Shown: positions 53,154 to 64,000 of the stretch, one piece after another
Layout: the number at the start of each line of letters is the position of its first letter
How positions within the stretch are numbered: position 1 is the stretch's first letter
NCBI GenBank assembly: GCA_029945425.1
Contig: JAQSDV010000004.1
Span: 62,001 to 126,000 of the forward strand
DNA: 64,000 nt
From: a bacterium
GTDB taxonomy: Bacteria; Pseudomonadota; Alphaproteobacteria; Micavibrionales; UBA2020
Reading direction: 5' to 3'
Notes under the pieces: model-generated
Told to the model about the DNA's origin: nothing
What the model saw: the letters and a program-made list of their open reading frames with translations, nothing else
The model's database searches: none
Position numbers and translations under genes: made by a program

Positions 53154-56027
53154 TTAAAGCGTGAGCGCGGCGGTCAGCAGCGCTTCTTGTTCTTTGTTAT
53201 GCGTTTTGAGCGATCCGGTCGCGGGCGCAGCGGCTTCGGGGCGGCCAACATAGGACGGGCGGCCCGCCTTGTGCTTGATGCCCTTCAACACGCCTTCGAT
53301 GCGGCGGTCGAGGAACAGCCATGCGCCCTGGTTTTCGGGTTCTTCCTGACACCAGATGATTTGCGCGTTCGGATATTTTTTCAGCTCATCCGCCAGCGGT
53401 TTTTCCGGGAAGGGATAGAATTGTTCGAGGCGCACGAGGGCGATGTTCTTCACGCCGCGTTTTTCGCGTGCTTCCAACAGGTCGTAATAGACTTTGCCGC
53501 TGCACAGCACGACGCGCTTGATGTCTTTATCAAGGTTGGTCGCGGTTTCCGGCAAGACGCGGTGGAAGCGGGTATCCCCTGTCATTTCTTTGAGGGTGGA
53601 CGTGCAAAGCTTGTGGCGCAGCAGCGATTTCGGCGTCATCAGCACCAGCGGCTTGCGGAAGTCACGGCGCAGCTGGCGGCGGAGGGCGTGGAAATAGTTT
53701 GCAGGCGTCGAGCAGTTCAGCACCTGCCAGTTATCCTCGGCAGACATCTGCAGGAAACGCTCGAGACGACCAGAGGAATGTTCAGGCCCCTGCCCTTCCA
53801 TACCATGCGGCAGCAGCAGCACAAGCGCCGACATGCGCAGCCATTTCGTTTCGGCGGAGGCGATAAACTGATCAATCAGCACTTGCGCGCCGTTGACGAA
53901 ATCGCCGAACTGGCCTTCCCACAGCACAAGGGCGTTGGGATCTGCCGTCGAATAGCCGTATTCAAAACCCATCACAGCGGCTTCGGACAGGGGGCTGTCA
54001 TGCACTTCGAATTTTGCCTGACCCGCATCGATGTTGTTCAGCGGGATGTAGCGGAATTCATTGGTCTGGTCGGTCAACGCCGCATGGCGTTGCGAGAACG
54101 TGCCGCGGCCGCAATCCTGACCCGACAGGCGCACGCGATGGCCTTCGCAGGCAAGCGCGCCAAAGGCCAAAGCCTCAGCCGTCGCCCAGTCGAAACCATC
54201 ACCGGTTTCGAACATCTTCTTTTTCGCCTCCAACTGGCGGGCGATTTTAGAATTGAGATCGAACCCCTGCGGCAGCGTCGTCAGCGCGCGGCCGATTTTC
54301 TGCGCGAGCTCGTTTGTGACGGAGGTTTCGCCGGAGCGTTCCTCGCCATAGGCCTGTTTCAGCCCGCTCCAATGGCCTTCCAGCATATCGGCGCGGTTGG
54401 GCTTGTAGCTGGTGGCGGCCTGGAATTCGCGTTCCAGATGCGCGTTGAAATCGGTATAGATTTTATCGGTTTCAGCCTGCGTCAGCGTGCCTTCGGCGAC
54501 AAGTTTCTGCGCGTAAACGGTACGCGTCGTCGCCTTGTCCTTGATGACCTTGTACATCTGCGGCTGCGTGAATGCAGGTTCATCCGACTCGTTATGGCCG
54601 TGACGGCGGTAGCAGATTATGTCGATAAAAACGTCTTTCTTGAATTGTTGGCGGAATTCGATCGCCATGCGCGCAACATGCATCACCGCGTCCACATCGT
54701 CGCCATTGACGTGGAAAATCGGCGACTGGATCATTTTCGCGACATCGGTGCAATAGCTACCGGAGCGAGAATAGAGAGGCGCGGTCGTAAAACCGATCTG
54801 GTTGTTGATGACCACATGCATAGTGCCGCCGACGCGGTAACCGGGCAGGTCGGACATCATGAGGGTTTCAGGCACGATGCCCTGACCGGACAATGCGGCG
54901 TCACCATGAATCAGGATCGGCAGCACTTTCTGGCGTTCGCTGTCCTTGTGCAGCGCCTGTTTCGCCCGGGTCTTGCCGACGACAACGGGATCGACGAATT
55001 CAAGGTGCGACGGGTTGGGCACCAGCGACATGTGGACGGTGTTACCGCCGAAATCGCGGTCCGACGACGTACCCATATGGTATTTCACGTCACCCGACCC
55101 CTGCACATCATCCGGCTTTGCGGGGGTACCCTGGAATTCGGAGAACATGGCAGTAAAAGGTTTGCTGAGGATGTTGGTCAGCACGTTCAACCGGCCGCGA
55201 TGGGCCATGCCGAAGATAACTTCCTTGACGCCAAGTTGCGCGCCGCGATGGATGACTTCCTCCAGCGCTGGGATCACGCTTTCGCCGCCCTCGACGCCGA
55301 AGCGTTTGGTGCCGGTGAATTTGGTGTCGAGAAATTTTTCAAAGCCTTCCGCCGCGGTCAGGCGTTCAAGGAAGCGTTTACGCTCCGCAACCGGATAAAC
55401 GGGGGTGTTGCGGGTCTTTTCGAATTTATCCTGCAGCCAGCCCTTTTGTTCAGGGTCCTGAATATGCATGAATTCGACGCCGATCGTGCCGCAATAGGTT
55501 TCCTGCAGCAGCTTTACGATGTCGCGCAAAGACGCGGTATCCACGCCCAGTGCGCCGCCCATCTGGATCTGGCGATCCATATCGGCTTCGGTGAAGCCGT
55601 AGGTTTTGGGATCGAGTTCGGGATGGTATTTGCGTTCCATCAGGCCCAACGGATCAAGATCGGCCATCAAATGCCCGCGCACCTGATAGGAACGCATCAA
55701 CAGGAACGCGCGCAGCGAGTCCGACACAACTGCGCGGGAATCAACGGCGGGCGCAGCCTTCGCGCCCTTATCTGCCTTCGCCGCGGGTTTTGCGTCATCA
55801 GTGTTCGCAGGCGTCGAGAGGACGGCAGCGAGTTTTTCAGGGGCAGGCGTCCAGCTCGCGCCGCTCAACTCGTTCACCAGCAATTTTGCTTCGTCGCCGA
55901 GCGATCCGAAAAGATCGGCCCAGCTGGCATCCACGCTGCCGGGATTCTTGGCAAAACGTGCATACTGCTCGGCGATGTAATCGGGGCCGGCGGCGGTGAG
56001 GAAGCTGAGGGCGTCGCGCTGTGACAT
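53154..56027 (-). CDS. sucA: 2-Oxoglutarate dehydrogenase E1 component
   Basis: SucA is the thiamine-diphosphate decarboxylase of the complex. The 957-residue protein has the N-terminal E2-binding segment ([20 protein letters not shown]), [11 protein letters not shown], the ThDP/Mg motif GDAALSGQG ... [27 protein letters not shown], and C-terminal [22 protein letters not shown]. Slightly longer than E. coli (933). It lies 20 bases after sucD in a leftward TCA-cycle operon. Confidence 0.97.
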   Translation of the reverse strand: MSQRDALSFLTAAGPDYIAEQYARFAKNPGSVDASWADLFGSLGDEAKLLVNELSGASWTPAPEKLAAVLSTPANTDDAKPAAKADKGAKAAPAVDSRAVVSDSLRAFLLMRSYQVRGHLMADLDPLGLMERKYHPELDPKTYGFTEADMDRQIQMGGALGVDTASLRDIVKLLQETYCGTIGVEFMHIQDPEQKGWLQDKFEKTRNTPVYPVAERKRFLERLTAAEGFEKFLDTKFTGTKRFGVEGGESVIPALEEVIHRGAQLGVKEVIFGMAHRGRLNVLTNILSKPFTAMFSEFQGTPAKPDDVQGSGDVKYHMGTSSDRDFGGNTVHMSLVPNPSHLEFVDPVVVGKTRAKQALHKDSERQKVLPILIHGDAALSGQGIVPETLMMSDLPGYRVGGTMHVVINNQIGFTTAPLYSRSGSYCTDVAKMIQSPIFHVNGDDVDAVMHVARMAIEFRQQFKKDVFIDIICYRRHGHNESDEPAFTQPQMYKVIKDKATTRTVYAQKLVAEGTLTQAETDKIYTDFNAHLEREFQAATSYKPNRADMLEGHWSGLKQAYGEERSGETSVTNELAQKIGRALTTLPQGFDLNSKIARQLEAKKKMFETGDGFDWATAEALAFGALACEGHRVRLSGQDCGRGTFSQRHAALTDQTNEFRYIPLNNIDAGQAKFEVHDSPLSEAAVMGFEYGYSTADPNALVLWEGQFGDFVNGAQVLIDQFIASAETKWLRMSALVLLLPHGMEGQGPEHSSGRLERFLQMSAEDNWQVLNCSTPANYFHALRRQLRRDFRKPLVLMTPKSLLRHKLCTSTLKEMTGDTRFHRVLPETATNLDKDIKRVVLCSGKVYYDLLEAREKRGVKNIALVRLEQFYPFPEKPLADELKKYPNAQIIWCQEEPENQGAWLFLDRRIEGVLKGIKHKAGRPSYVGRPEAAAPATGSLKTHNKEQEALLTAALTL

Positions 56028-56047
56028 TTTATCGGTCTTTCTTAAGA

Positions 56048-56926
56048 TTATGCCGCTTTGATCGCTTTCATGACGGCATCGCCGAGGCCCGCAGGGCTTT
56101 CGGAAACGAAGAAGTTCGCAGCCTTCATGGCGGCAATCTTGTCTTTCGCAGCACCCTTGCCGCCCGCGATGATCGCGCCGGCATGGCCCATGCGGCGGCC
56201 GGGAGGGGCCGTCGCACCGGCGATGAAGCCGGCGATGGGTTTCTTGATTTTCGATTTGGCGTAGAATTCCGCCGCATCTTCTTCGGCCGAGCCGCCGATT
56301 TCGCCGATCATCAGGATGGCTTCGGTTTCGGGGTCGTTGAGGAAGAGGGTCAATGCATCGATGAAGTTCGTGCCGTTGACGGGGTCGCCGCCGATACCGA
56401 TGCAGGTCGTCTGGCCGAGGCCGTTAGCGGTCGTTTGCGCAACTGCTTCGTAGGTCAGCGTGCCGGAGCGCGACACGATGCCGATTTTACCGCGTTTGTG
56501 GATATGGCCGGGCATGATGCCGATTTTGCATTCGCCGGGCGTGATAACGCCGGGGCAGTTCGGGCCGATCAGGCGGGTTTTCGAGCCTTCCAGCTTGCGT
56601 TTCACCTTCACCATGTCGAGCACGGGGATGCCTTCTGTGATGCAGACGACGAGCGCGAGTTCCGCGTCGATGGCCTCTACAATCGCATCCGCCGCGAAGG
56701 GAGGCGGAACGTAGATGACGGAGGCATTCGCGCCCGTTTCGTTTACCGCATCGCGCACGGTGTTGAAGACGGGCAGGTCGAGGTGTTTCGTGCCGCCTTT
56801 GCCGGGCGTAACGCCGCCAACCATTTTAGTGCCGTAGGCGATGGCTTGTTCCGAATGGAACGTGCCTTGCGCGCCTGTGAAGCCCTGACACATGAGGCGA
56901 GTTTCTTTACCAACGAGAACAGACAT
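56048..56926 (-). CDS. sucD: Succinyl-CoA synthetase alpha subunit
   Basis: SucD carries the phosphorylated histidine and the CoA-binding domain. The 292-residue protein starts [27 protein letters not shown], with [19 protein letters not shown] and the phospho-His region [15 protein letters not shown]. Length is normal (E. coli 289). The ATG at 56926 is one base past the sucC stop; the open frame to 57004 is sucC shadow. Confidence 0.97.
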   Translation of the reverse strand: MSVLVGKETRLMCQGFTGAQGTFHSEQAIAYGTKMVGGVTPGKGGTKHLDLPVFNTVRDAVNETGANASVIYVPPPFAADAIVEAIDAELALVVCITEGIPVLDMVKVKRKLEGSKTRLIGPNCPGVITPGECKIGIMPGHIHKRGKIGIVSRSGTLTYEAVAQTTANGLGQTTCIGIGGDPVNGTNFIDALTLFLNDPETEAILMIGEIGGSAEEDAAEFYAKSKIKKPIAGFIAGATAPPGRRMGHAGAIIAGGKGAAKDKIAAMKAANFFVSESPAGLGDAVMKAIKAA

Positions 56927-56927
56927 G

Positions 56928-58100
56928 TTACGCAGCCTCCGCTTTGACGGTGCTGACGACTTTTTGCGCGGCGTCAGCGAGGTTATCGGCTGCGAGGATC
57001 GCAAGGCCCGATTCTTTCAAAAGTTTTTTGCCTTTGTCGACGTTCGTGCCTTCAAGGCGCACGACCAGCGGCATGGTGAGGCCGAGTTCCTTCGCGGCGG
57101 TGATGATGCCCTCCGCGATAACGTCGCAGCGCATGATGCCGCCGAAAATGTTGACGAGAATGCCTTCGACGTTCGGATCGGACAGGATGATGCGGAATGC
57201 TTCAGCCACGCGTTCTTTCGTCGCGCCACCACCCACATCGAGGAAGTTTGCGGGGTCGCCGCCATACAGCTTGATAATGTCCATGGTCGCCATGGCAAGG
57301 CCAGCGCCATTGACCATGCAGCCGATGTTGCCGGTCAGCTTGACATAGCTGATTTCGGCATCTTTCGCGCGTTTTTCGGACGGGTCTTCTTCAGCCACGT
57401 CGCGCAGTTCTTCCACATCCTTGTGGCGGAACATTGCGTTGTCGTCGAAGTTGAATTTCGCGTCGAGCGGAATCACGTCGCCCGCTTTGGTCACAACGAG
57501 CGGGTTGATTTCGACAATCGAGCAATCGAGCCCGATAAAGGCGTTATACATCGCCGATACAACTTCCACGCATTTGCCGACCTGCTTGCCCTCTAAACCG
57601 AGCGCGAAGGCAATCTGGCGGCCCTGAAAGGACTGGAAGCCGATGGCGGGGTCGATCGAGGTCTTCAGGATTTTTTCAGGATGCTTTTCGGCGACTTCCT
57701 CGATATCCATGCCGCCCTCGGTCGAGGACATGATGGTGACTTGGCTGGTGGCTCGGTCGATCAGGATGCCGAGGTAAAGTTCGCGGGCGATATCGCAGCC
57801 CTCTTCCACATAAATGCGGCGCACTTCCTGGCCTTGCGGGCCGGTCTGTGGCGTGATCAGCTGCATGCCGATCATTTTCTTCGCGGCTTCACGAACGTCA
57901 TCGATCGATTTCACGACCTTCACGCCCCCGCCTTTGCCGCGGCCACCTGCGTGGATCTGCGCCTTGACGACGTAAATCGGGCCGGGGAGTTTTTTCGCGA
58001 CTTCGACCGCTTCTTCGGCGGTATAGGCGACGCCGCCCTTCAGCACGGGCACGCCGCGCGCTTTCAGAAGTTCCTTGGCCTGGTATTCATGGATGTTCAT
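56928..58100 (-). CDS. sucC: Succinyl-CoA synthetase beta subunit
   Basis: SucC is the ATP-grasp subunit. The 390-residue protein starts [18 protein letters not shown], with [18 protein letters not shown], the substrate region [19 protein letters not shown] and [13 protein letters not shown]. Length fits (E. coli 388). The ATG at 58100 has AGGGAAAG and overlaps the upstream VOC gene stop as ATGA. Confidence 0.97.
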   Translation of the reverse strand: MNIHEYQAKELLKARGVPVLKGGVAYTAEEAVEVAKKLPGPIYVVKAQIHAGGRGKGGGVKVVKSIDDVREAAKKMIGMQLITPQTGPQGQEVRRIYVEEGCDIARELYLGILIDRATSQVTIMSSTEGGMDIEEVAEKHPEKILKTSIDPAIGFQSFQGRQIAFALGLEGKQVGKCVEVVSAMYNAFIGLDCSIVEINPLVVTKAGDVIPLDAKFNFDDNAMFRHKDVEELRDVAEEDPSEKRAKDAEISYVKLTGNIGCMVNGAGLAMATMDIIKLYGGDPANFLDVGGGATKERVAEAFRIILSDPNVEGILVNIFGGIMRCDVIAEGIITAAKELGLTMPLVVRLEGTNVDKGKKLLKESGLAILAADNLADAAQKVVSTVKAEAA

Positions 58101-58504
58101 GTTGCTTTCCCTGTTTTCTTGATCGGTTCGCCAAACCACCACTGGTTGCCCGAATGGTCGGTCACGCCGCCCATCCGTTCGCCATGGTCGCAATCGGTTG
58201 GCGGCATCAGTTCGACCGCGCCCAGCGAGAGCGCGGTTTTATATGCCGCATCGACGTTCTTGACGTAAATGTAGGTCATGGATTTTCCCGCGGGGTATTC
58301 CGCGGTCGCATCCGATATCATGATGACGGTATCGCCCAGCTGCAATTCGGCATGCTTGATGCTGCCATCGTCGCGACGCATGGGTTCGCGCCGCAATTCC
58401 GCTCCCGCCGTCTCCTTCAAAAAGGCGATCAGACGCGTCGCGTCCACAACCATGATGTAGGGGGAGACGGAGGAATAGGTCGGCGGTGCGAAGCTTTTCG
58501 CCAT
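58097..58504 (-). CDS. VOC (glyoxalase/PhnB-like) family protein inside the TCA operon
   Basis: A 135-residue protein with a PhnB-type VOC fold: [18 protein letters not shown] at the first beta-alpha unit, [36 protein letters not shown] and the closing [15 protein letters not shown]. Family members are small metal-dependent or metal-free enzymes and binding proteins. It lies 8 bases after mdh and overlaps sucC by four bases, so it belongs to the operon; its role there is unknown. The start at 58504 avoids overlap with mdh. Confidence 0.85.
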   Translation of the reverse strand: MAKSFAPPTYSSVSPYIMVVDATRLIAFLKETAGAELRREPMRRDDGSIKHAELQLGDTVIMISDATAEYPAGKSMTYIYVKNVDAAYKTALSLGAVELMPPTDCDHGERMGGVTDHSGNQWWFGEPIKKTGKAT

Positions 58505-58512
58505 GATGGTTG

Positions 58513-59845
<1,333 letters not shown>

Positions 59846-60403
59846 ATGCCCCCTTCCGCAGCCAAAAGAATTCCCCTGACCGGGACGACCGGTGACGATT
59901 TTTTCCAGCGCCAGCTGGACGATCATTCCTGCGGTCCTGCCTGCATGACGACGGTCGGGCGCATCTATGGCGCTGGCGACACTTACGAAAAAATTCGCAG
60001 CCTTCTGAATCCAAGCCCGGCGACCGGCACGCCGCAGGAAGCGATGCAGCAGATCGGCGGCACGCTGGCCCCGCTTGAAACGGTCGGCGCGCATAGCTAT
60101 ACCGGCGGCGTTGCGATTGCCAATATCATGCAGGAGGGCGAAGGCCATTACGTGGTCTTCCTCGCGCGCGAGGGCGACCACGTTCTGTATTACGAGCCGT
60201 ATTATCACGAATTGGTGATCGACCATATCGACAGCATCGTCTGGGATTCCGGGACGTGGGAGCCGGGCAGCGCCCGCGCCAGTCACTGGACCGCGAATTA
60301 CGCGCCCGTTAACGACAACAATTTTGAAAAGTGGCTGGCGATGGCAGAGCCGAAACAGCCCCTCGTCCCCCCGCGCGCGCCGTCACGCCCGCCTGCGCCT
60401 TAG
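59846..60403 (+). CDS. Stand-alone C39-like cysteine peptidase domain protein
   Basis: The 185-residue protein resembles papain-like C39 peptidases: FQRQLDDHSCGPACMTTV supplies the oxyanion Gln and catalytic Cys, and GHYVVFLAREGDHVLYYEPYY the His followed by an acidic residue (Glu where Asp is usual). There is no ABC transporter domain, unlike bacteriocin exporters. No signal peptide is evident. The C-terminus is Pro/Arg-rich. I start at ATG 59846; an ATG at 59777 would add 23 residues and neither has a ribosome binding site. Its target is unknown. The stop overlaps the convergent Sel1 gene. Confidence 0.7.
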   Translation: MPPSAAKRIPLTGTTGDDFFQRQLDDHSCGPACMTTVGRIYGAGDTYEKIRSLLNPSPATGTPQEAMQQIGGTLAPLETVGAHSYTGGVAIANIMQEGEGHYVVFLAREGDHVLYYEPYYHELVIDHIDSIVWDSGTWEPGSARASHWTANYAPVNDNNFEKWLAMAEPKQPLVPPRAPSRPPAP

Positions 60404-61260
60404 GCGAATTTCGAGATCAGCATATTGCTGATATCCCATTCCGCCTTGCGGTTCTTGTCGAAGTTTTCAACGCCCGCGAACCAGATATGGATCAGCGGAT
60501 CACGGACCACGCGGTCCCTCAATGCTTCGTCGGCGACAAGGTTTCCCGCATCCGCCGCGCGGCGCAGAATTTCCGCGCCGCCCTTGCGGTCCATCTTGCA
60601 GCCCGTGCCGGTCAGCATACACAGCGCGACCAGCAACGGCGTGTCGCCGGATGACACGACAAGGTCGGTATCGAAATGCGAGAGCGCACGCAGGAAACAG
60701 TCATAGGCCATTTCGGGGTTGCGCGGCACGACATCGCCCGCCAGATAAAGCGTGCCCAGCGTTTCAAACGCGCTGCCGCGTCCCGCCTGCCCCGCCAGTT
60801 CCAGCAATTCCATCGCGCGCTGCGGATCAGGTTGAACGCCCGCGCCATGGAGGTATTTAAAGGCAAGGCTCTGTTGGCAGGCGGGGGAGCCGCGCTGCGC
60901 GCCTTCTTCGTAAAACGCGAAGGCATGTGCCTCGATTTTCGGCACGTGTTCGCCCAGTTCATAGAGGATACCAAGGTTGAAGCAGGCATCACGGCTGCCC
61001 GATGAAAAGGCCTTCAGGTACCATTCCATCGCCTTGAACGGGTCCTTGTTGACGCCGTCGCCGCCTTCATAGCGCGTGCCCACGGCATTTTGCGCATAAG
61101 CGTCGCCGGTCTCTGCCGCCTTCAGCAGCCATTCGAAACTTTTGATATGGGACGGGTCGAGGCCTTCCGCGCCCTGGTAATACCAGTCGGACAGCTGCAG
61201 CATCGCCTTGGTATCGCCCTTGCGGGCGAGAGCGCGCATGTCGCGCACGGCATCGGACAT
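60400..61260 (-). CDS. Sel1-like repeat (tetratricopeptide-type) protein
   Basis: A 286-residue protein made of about six Sel1 repeats, each helix-turn-helix with the A-x(3)-L-G-x(2)-Y pattern: AMLQLSDWYYQGAEG, AQNAVGTRYEGGDGV, ACFNLGILYELGEHV, CQQSLAFKYLHGAGV, AFETLGTLYLAGDVV. No signal peptide from the ATG at 61260, which has an AAGGGAAG site. Such repeats bind protein partners. It may be co-transcribed with the DUF2336 gene 22 bases upstream. Confidence 0.85.
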   Translation of the reverse strand: MSDAVRDMRALARKGDTKAMLQLSDWYYQGAEGLDPSHIKSFEWLLKAAETGDAYAQNAVGTRYEGGDGVNKDPFKAMEWYLKAFSSGSRDACFNLGILYELGEHVPKIEAHAFAFYEEGAQRGSPACQQSLAFKYLHGAGVQPDPQRAMELLELAGQAGRGSAFETLGTLYLAGDVVPRNPEMAYDCFLRALSHFDTDLVVSSGDTPLLVALCMLTGTGCKMDRKGGAEILRRAADAGNLVADEALRDRVVRDPLIHIWFAGVENFDKNRKAEWDISNMLISKFA

Positions 61261-61282
61261 ATTGTCTTCCCTTTGCCCCATT

Positions 61283-62416
61283 CTATTTTTTGATGCCGAA
61301 AAACTCAAGCTGCCACGCGATTTCATCGGGCGTCAGCGGGTATTCGGTGCCACCCCTCGGATATAAAAGGTCTTTTGGCTGTACGCGACCCGCCAGCCGC
61401 TGCACGTCGACACACATGCGGGCGGGAAAACCGGCTTTCCAGCACAGGGAGACGATCGGCTTTGCCCCTGCCGCCAGAATACGTTCCACCATATCGGCAG
61501 GGAGGCCGGCCATTTTGGCCATCGCCTGCACGGCAAACGGGCGTTCCTGCCAGGCGAGCGCGTCATGCACCAGCTCCGGCGTCAGCCTTCCATCCCGCGC
61601 GAAGCGTTCCACCTTTTCAGCCGGTGTTTTCGCGCCACCGTCATGCTTGATATAGGCGATGCGCCGCTCGACAATCGACACCACGCCAAGGCGTGTGGCG
61701 GCATCAAGGTCGCTTCGGTTTTTCAGCACATCAAGGATCGTTTCACTGACAAAGCCGGTCAATTCGCGCGTGAGATCGATATCCAGATGCGGACTGAGCG
61801 CAAGCGGGCGCTGCCATTCCGCATTGCGGCGCGCATCGTCGACAATCGCCTGCAACGTGTCACGGGAGATTTGCGCGCCGCGGTTGCCGATCATCAGCGC
61901 CGTGCTGATCATGTCCCCTGCCTTGAAAACGGCGTCGGTCACCGTTTCACTGACGGTTGGTCGCGCGGCGATGGCGGCAATCGCCCAAGGCTCCGGATGG
62001 CCCGCCAGAATTTCCAGCAGGACGTTGTCCTCCAGCGCGATGCATTGGCGCAGGATCGGTTCGGCGATTTCACGTTCCACATCGCGGGCGAGGCGCGCGA
62101 CGACCGCGGGCGGCGCCTTGGCGTAGTCGCGGAGCGCGGAGGATAACGCATGGCGCACTTTCAGAACTTCATCCTGCGCCAGCGCGGTCAGCGCCTGCAC
62201 CGCAAAACCGTATAATTCGCTATGCGCCTCGGCTTCAATCGACGGCAGCAGCTTTACCAGTCGGTCGGCCAGCGCGATGCGGATATCCGCATCGGAACTC
62301 GCCGCCTCGTCGCCGCCGTGATCGGGGATAACGATATCGGCTGCATTCGCTGGCAGCTGGTAAGGGGGCTTGTACGCGGGCTTTTTGCCGAACAGTTTTT
62401 TAAAGAAACCAAACAT
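61283..62416 (-). CDS. DUF2336-type helical repeat protein
   Basis: A 377-residue protein of HEAT-like helical repeats with a basic start (FGFFKKLFGKKPAYKPP). The order of helices, with ALRDYAKAPPAVVARLARDVEREIAEPIL early and LVHDALAWQERPFAVQAMAKMAGLP late, matches the alphaproteobacterial DUF2336 family, of unknown role. The start abuts the zapE stop, so the gene is in the zapE unit. Confidence 0.8.
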   Translation of the reverse strand: MFGFFKKLFGKKPAYKPPYQLPANAADIVIPDHGGDEAASSDADIRIALADRLVKLLPSIEAEAHSELYGFAVQALTALAQDEVLKVRHALSSALRDYAKAPPAVVARLARDVEREIAEPILRQCIALEDNVLLEILAGHPEPWAIAAIAARPTVSETVTDAVFKAGDMISTALMIGNRGAQISRDTLQAIVDDARRNAEWQRPLALSPHLDIDLTRELTGFVSETILDVLKNRSDLDAATRLGVVSIVERRIAYIKHDGGAKTPAEKVERFARDGRLTPELVHDALAWQERPFAVQAMAKMAGLPADMVERILAAGAKPIVSLCWKAGFPARMCVDVQRLAGRVQPKDLLYPRGGTEYPLTPDEIAWQLEFFGIKK

Positions 62417-63502
62417 TTATGAATCCCTATAGGCGCGGGACTGCATTTCCATGAGCCTGCTGACCGTGCGTTCAAACACCTGTGCAAGGTCCGTGCCGGT
62501 ATAAAGTTTTTCCGGCGGGGCGGCGGCAGAAATGGCAATCATGGCATGGTTATCATATAGGGTGTCGATCAGCGTAATAAAGCGAGTGACGGCATCGCGC
62601 TTCATATCGTCAAGGCGCGGGATTTTTTCGACCACGAAAACCTTGAAACGTTTCACCAGTTCAAGGTAATCGAGCGCGCTTTTGGGCTGCTCGCACAGTT
62701 CGACGAAGGTAAAGGCGGCAACCACTTTTGCCGCGCGCGGCACATGGATGATGCGTCCCTTGACCGGAATATCCAGCGGCGCGCCCTCGCTGCCCTCGGA
62801 GATCGTTTTGAAAATCCTGTCGAGTTCCGCATGCGCATCGCTGTCATGCGGCCAGAAATAGACCTGCAGTTCGCGCAGTTTCCGCATCCGGTAATCAATA
62901 TCGCCGGTAAAGGCAAAGACTGTCAGGTTCTGTTTCAACAGTTCGATGAACGGCATGAATAATTCCCGCTGCAACCCGCCTGCGTATAAGTCATCCGGCG
63001 GAATGTTCGACGTCATCACAACCGTCACCCCGCGCGAGAACAGCGCGGTGAACAGCCGCCCGATGATCATGGCATCCGCCACGTCCTTGACCTGAAACTC
63101 GTCGAAGCAGAGCAGCCGCGCGTCGCCCGCAATCTTGTCCGCCGCCGCGATCAGGTCGCCGTCGATGCGGTCCTGCGCCTTGCGATGCGTACGGCGCTCA
63201 TGCATGAAATCATGCACCTCCAGCATAAAGGCGTGGAAATGCACGCGGCGTTTTTTATCGACGGGTGCCGCCGCAAAAAACATGTCCATCAGCATCGATT
63301 TGCCGCGACCGACGCCGCCATGCAGGTACAGCCCCTTGGGCGCGTCGGGTTTTTTCGCAAACGGCCACCATCCGGCGGGCTTGTGTTCCGCCAAGGCCAA
63401 GCGCAACTGCTCCAGCGCCGTGACCGCGCGCTGCTGGTCGGGATCGGGGGCGATGCTGCCCGCCTTTAATTTCTGGTCATATATGTCGGTGAGTGTTTGC
63501 AT
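62417..63502 (-). CDS. zapE: Cell division ATPase ZapE (AFG1-like)
   Basis: ZapE is an AAA-like ATPase that interacts with FtsZ at the division ring; its mitochondrial relative is AFG1. The 361-residue protein has Walker A (LHGGVGRGKSML), Walker B (LLCFDEFQVKDVADAM), TSNIPPDDLYAGGLQRELFMPFI and YRMRKL. Length fits (E. coli 375). zapE near mdh and the suc genes is a common alphaproteobacterial arrangement. It heads a leftward unit with the DUF2336 and Sel1 genes. Confidence 0.94.
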   Translation of the reverse strand: MQTLTDIYDQKLKAGSIAPDPDQQRAVTALEQLRLALAEHKPAGWWPFAKKPDAPKGLYLHGGVGRGKSMLMDMFFAAAPVDKKRRVHFHAFMLEVHDFMHERRTHRKAQDRIDGDLIAAADKIAGDARLLCFDEFQVKDVADAMIIGRLFTALFSRGVTVVMTSNIPPDDLYAGGLQRELFMPFIELLKQNLTVFAFTGDIDYRMRKLRELQVYFWPHDSDAHAELDRIFKTISEGSEGAPLDIPVKGRIIHVPRAAKVVAAFTFVELCEQPKSALDYLELVKRFKVFVVEKIPRLDDMKRDAVTRFITLIDTLYDNHAMIAISAAAPPEKLYTGTDLAQVFERTVSRLMEMQSRAYRDS

Positions 63503-63662
63503 GGTTTTTCGAAATTCATCCTATCCTCCGCGCCCCTTCTAATAAACCAAAACAACGATTGCCATAACTTGAAATTCGCTGAATTTTTCGTCTGGCTGCC
63601 CTTCAAGGGCGGGCGTATGCTTGTTATCAGCACTTGGTTTCAACCGTTACGGGAGATTCGAT

Positions 63663-63827
63663 ATGAGCAAAGAACATAAATGCAAAGGCGCCTGCCAAAA
63701 AGATTTCGCTGACAAAGCAAAAAAAGACGGCGGTCATCATCACAAGCATGCGGCGAACGACACCTGCCCGCATCACGCGAAAAAAGACGCTGCTGCGCCG
63801 AAAACGCCGGAAGCGCCCAAGCCTTGA
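63663..63827 (+). CDS. Small Cys/His/Lys-rich protein
   Basis: A 54-residue protein with three Cys and seven His (SKEHKCKGACQKDF, then GGHHHKHAANDTCPHHAKK) and a Pro/Ala tail. The ATG at 63663 is preceded by GGGAG at seven-base spacing, and a terminator follows. The composition suggests metal binding, which is inference. I know no family for it. Confidence 0.65.
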   Translation: MSKEHKCKGACQKDFADKAKKDGGHHHKHAANDTCPHHAKKDAAAPKTPEAPKP

Positions 63828-63845
63828 TCTAATCTGGCTTGATCT

Positions 63846-63880
63846 AAAAAAATCCCCGCGCGAAAGCCGGGGATTTTTTT
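63846..63880. terminator. Bidirectional rho-independent terminator
   Basis: AAAAAAATCCCCG and CGGGGATTTTTTT form a stem around CGCGAAAGC, with an A-run on one side and a T-run on the other. It lies between the small Cys/His gene and the convergent esterase gene, whose stop codon falls in its edge. Confidence 0.92.
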
Positions 63881-64000
63881 ATTTCTTGAGGTGCTTGACG
63901 ATGAAATCGAGGGTCTTGTTAAAGGACTCTTCGTTGATCGTATGGCTGAGCCCCTTGATCACGACGCCCTCAACCGGCAGGCCGGCGCGTTTCAGGCGCA
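63879..64000 (-). CDS. C-terminal end of a phospholipase/carboxylesterase-type hydrolase (partial)
   Basis: Only the last 40 residues are in the window. They include EGVVIKGLSHTINEESFN and a final basic helix (TLDFIVKHLKK). The GLSHTINEE block matches the catalytic-His region of the alpha/beta carboxylesterase family (compare GxGHxIxxE). The gene enters from the right edge and ends at TAA 63879-63881. Confidence 0.7.
   Translation of the reverse strand, partial: RLKRAGLPVEGVVIKGLSHTINEESFNKTLDFIVKHLKK

Noticed and set aside
53187..56024. A 945-codon open frame on the plus strand antisense to sucA
   Set aside because: It is the mirror of a real gene at high third-position GC. It has no recognisable domain, is low in complexity and has no ribosome binding site, while sucA is unambiguous.
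58101..58193. N-terminal extension of sucC upstream of 58100
   Set aside because: SucC proteins begin MNIHEYQAK; the extension is shadow of the VOC gene.

Overview
The window is a gene-dense stretch (roughly 57% GC by eye) of a bacterial chromosome, most likely from an alphaproteobacterium. The pointers are the mdh–sucC–sucD–sucA–sucB block near lpdA and zapE, a DUF2336-type protein, a five-step hut pathway using HutF and HutG, and the overall codon and start usage. I see no rRNA, tRNA, insertion sequence, prophage or CRISPR array. Genus cannot be fixed from sequence reading alone.

Layout. 1-911: the tail of an unknown gene, then a Mn2+ (yybP-ykoY) riboswitch and mntP. 908-12643: nine purine-biosynthesis genes in one tightly packed leftward operon (purF-E-C-D-N-L-Q-H-M), mostly joined by short overlaps. 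Three members have unusual sizes or architectures: a PurL with a PurS-like N-terminus, a long PurC and a long PurE. 12840-25156: YIP1-type membrane protein, an oversized glutamine-dependent NadE, a PRPP synthetase, a YiiX-like hydrolase, an MFS exporter, GlgX, a membrane-anchored EndoU-like nuclease, a short lysine-2,3-aminomutase/EpmB, a GNAT enzyme and RimO. 25160-28594: an operon of five ankyrin proteins that all share an extra C-terminal domain I do not recognise. 28772-31778: dienelactone hydrolase, chemotaxis receptor and MscL. 31960-35448: a 1162-residue protein of unknown function with degenerate repeats. 35515-39313: two small lipoproteins, an ECF sigma / anti-sigma / periplasmic sensor operon facing a Spy-like secreted protein, and an alpha/beta hydrolase. 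39317-40525: a putative zinc metallopeptidase. 40705-48115: histidine utilisation (hutF, hutI, hutG, hutH, hutU) plus one unknown secreted protein. 48128-59478: lpdA, then sucB, sucA, sucD, sucC, a VOC protein and mdh, all leftward, interrupted by a rightward gene and three tandem small-RNA genes. 59846-64000: C39-like protease, Sel1 protein, DUF2336 protein, ZapE, a small Cys/His-rich protein and the end of an esterase.

Functionally the region is mostly central metabolism. The PRPP synthetase feeds purF, the hut genes convert histidine to glutamate, and glutamate carbon can enter the 2-oxoglutarate dehydrogenase / succinyl-CoA synthetase / malate dehydrogenase segment. The least explained items are the three-copy sRNA family at 49639-50138 with a UCUCC apical loop, the five-gene ankyrin operon with its shared C-terminal domain, the 1162-residue repeat protein, the stand-alone EndoU-like protein and the HELGH metallopeptidase.
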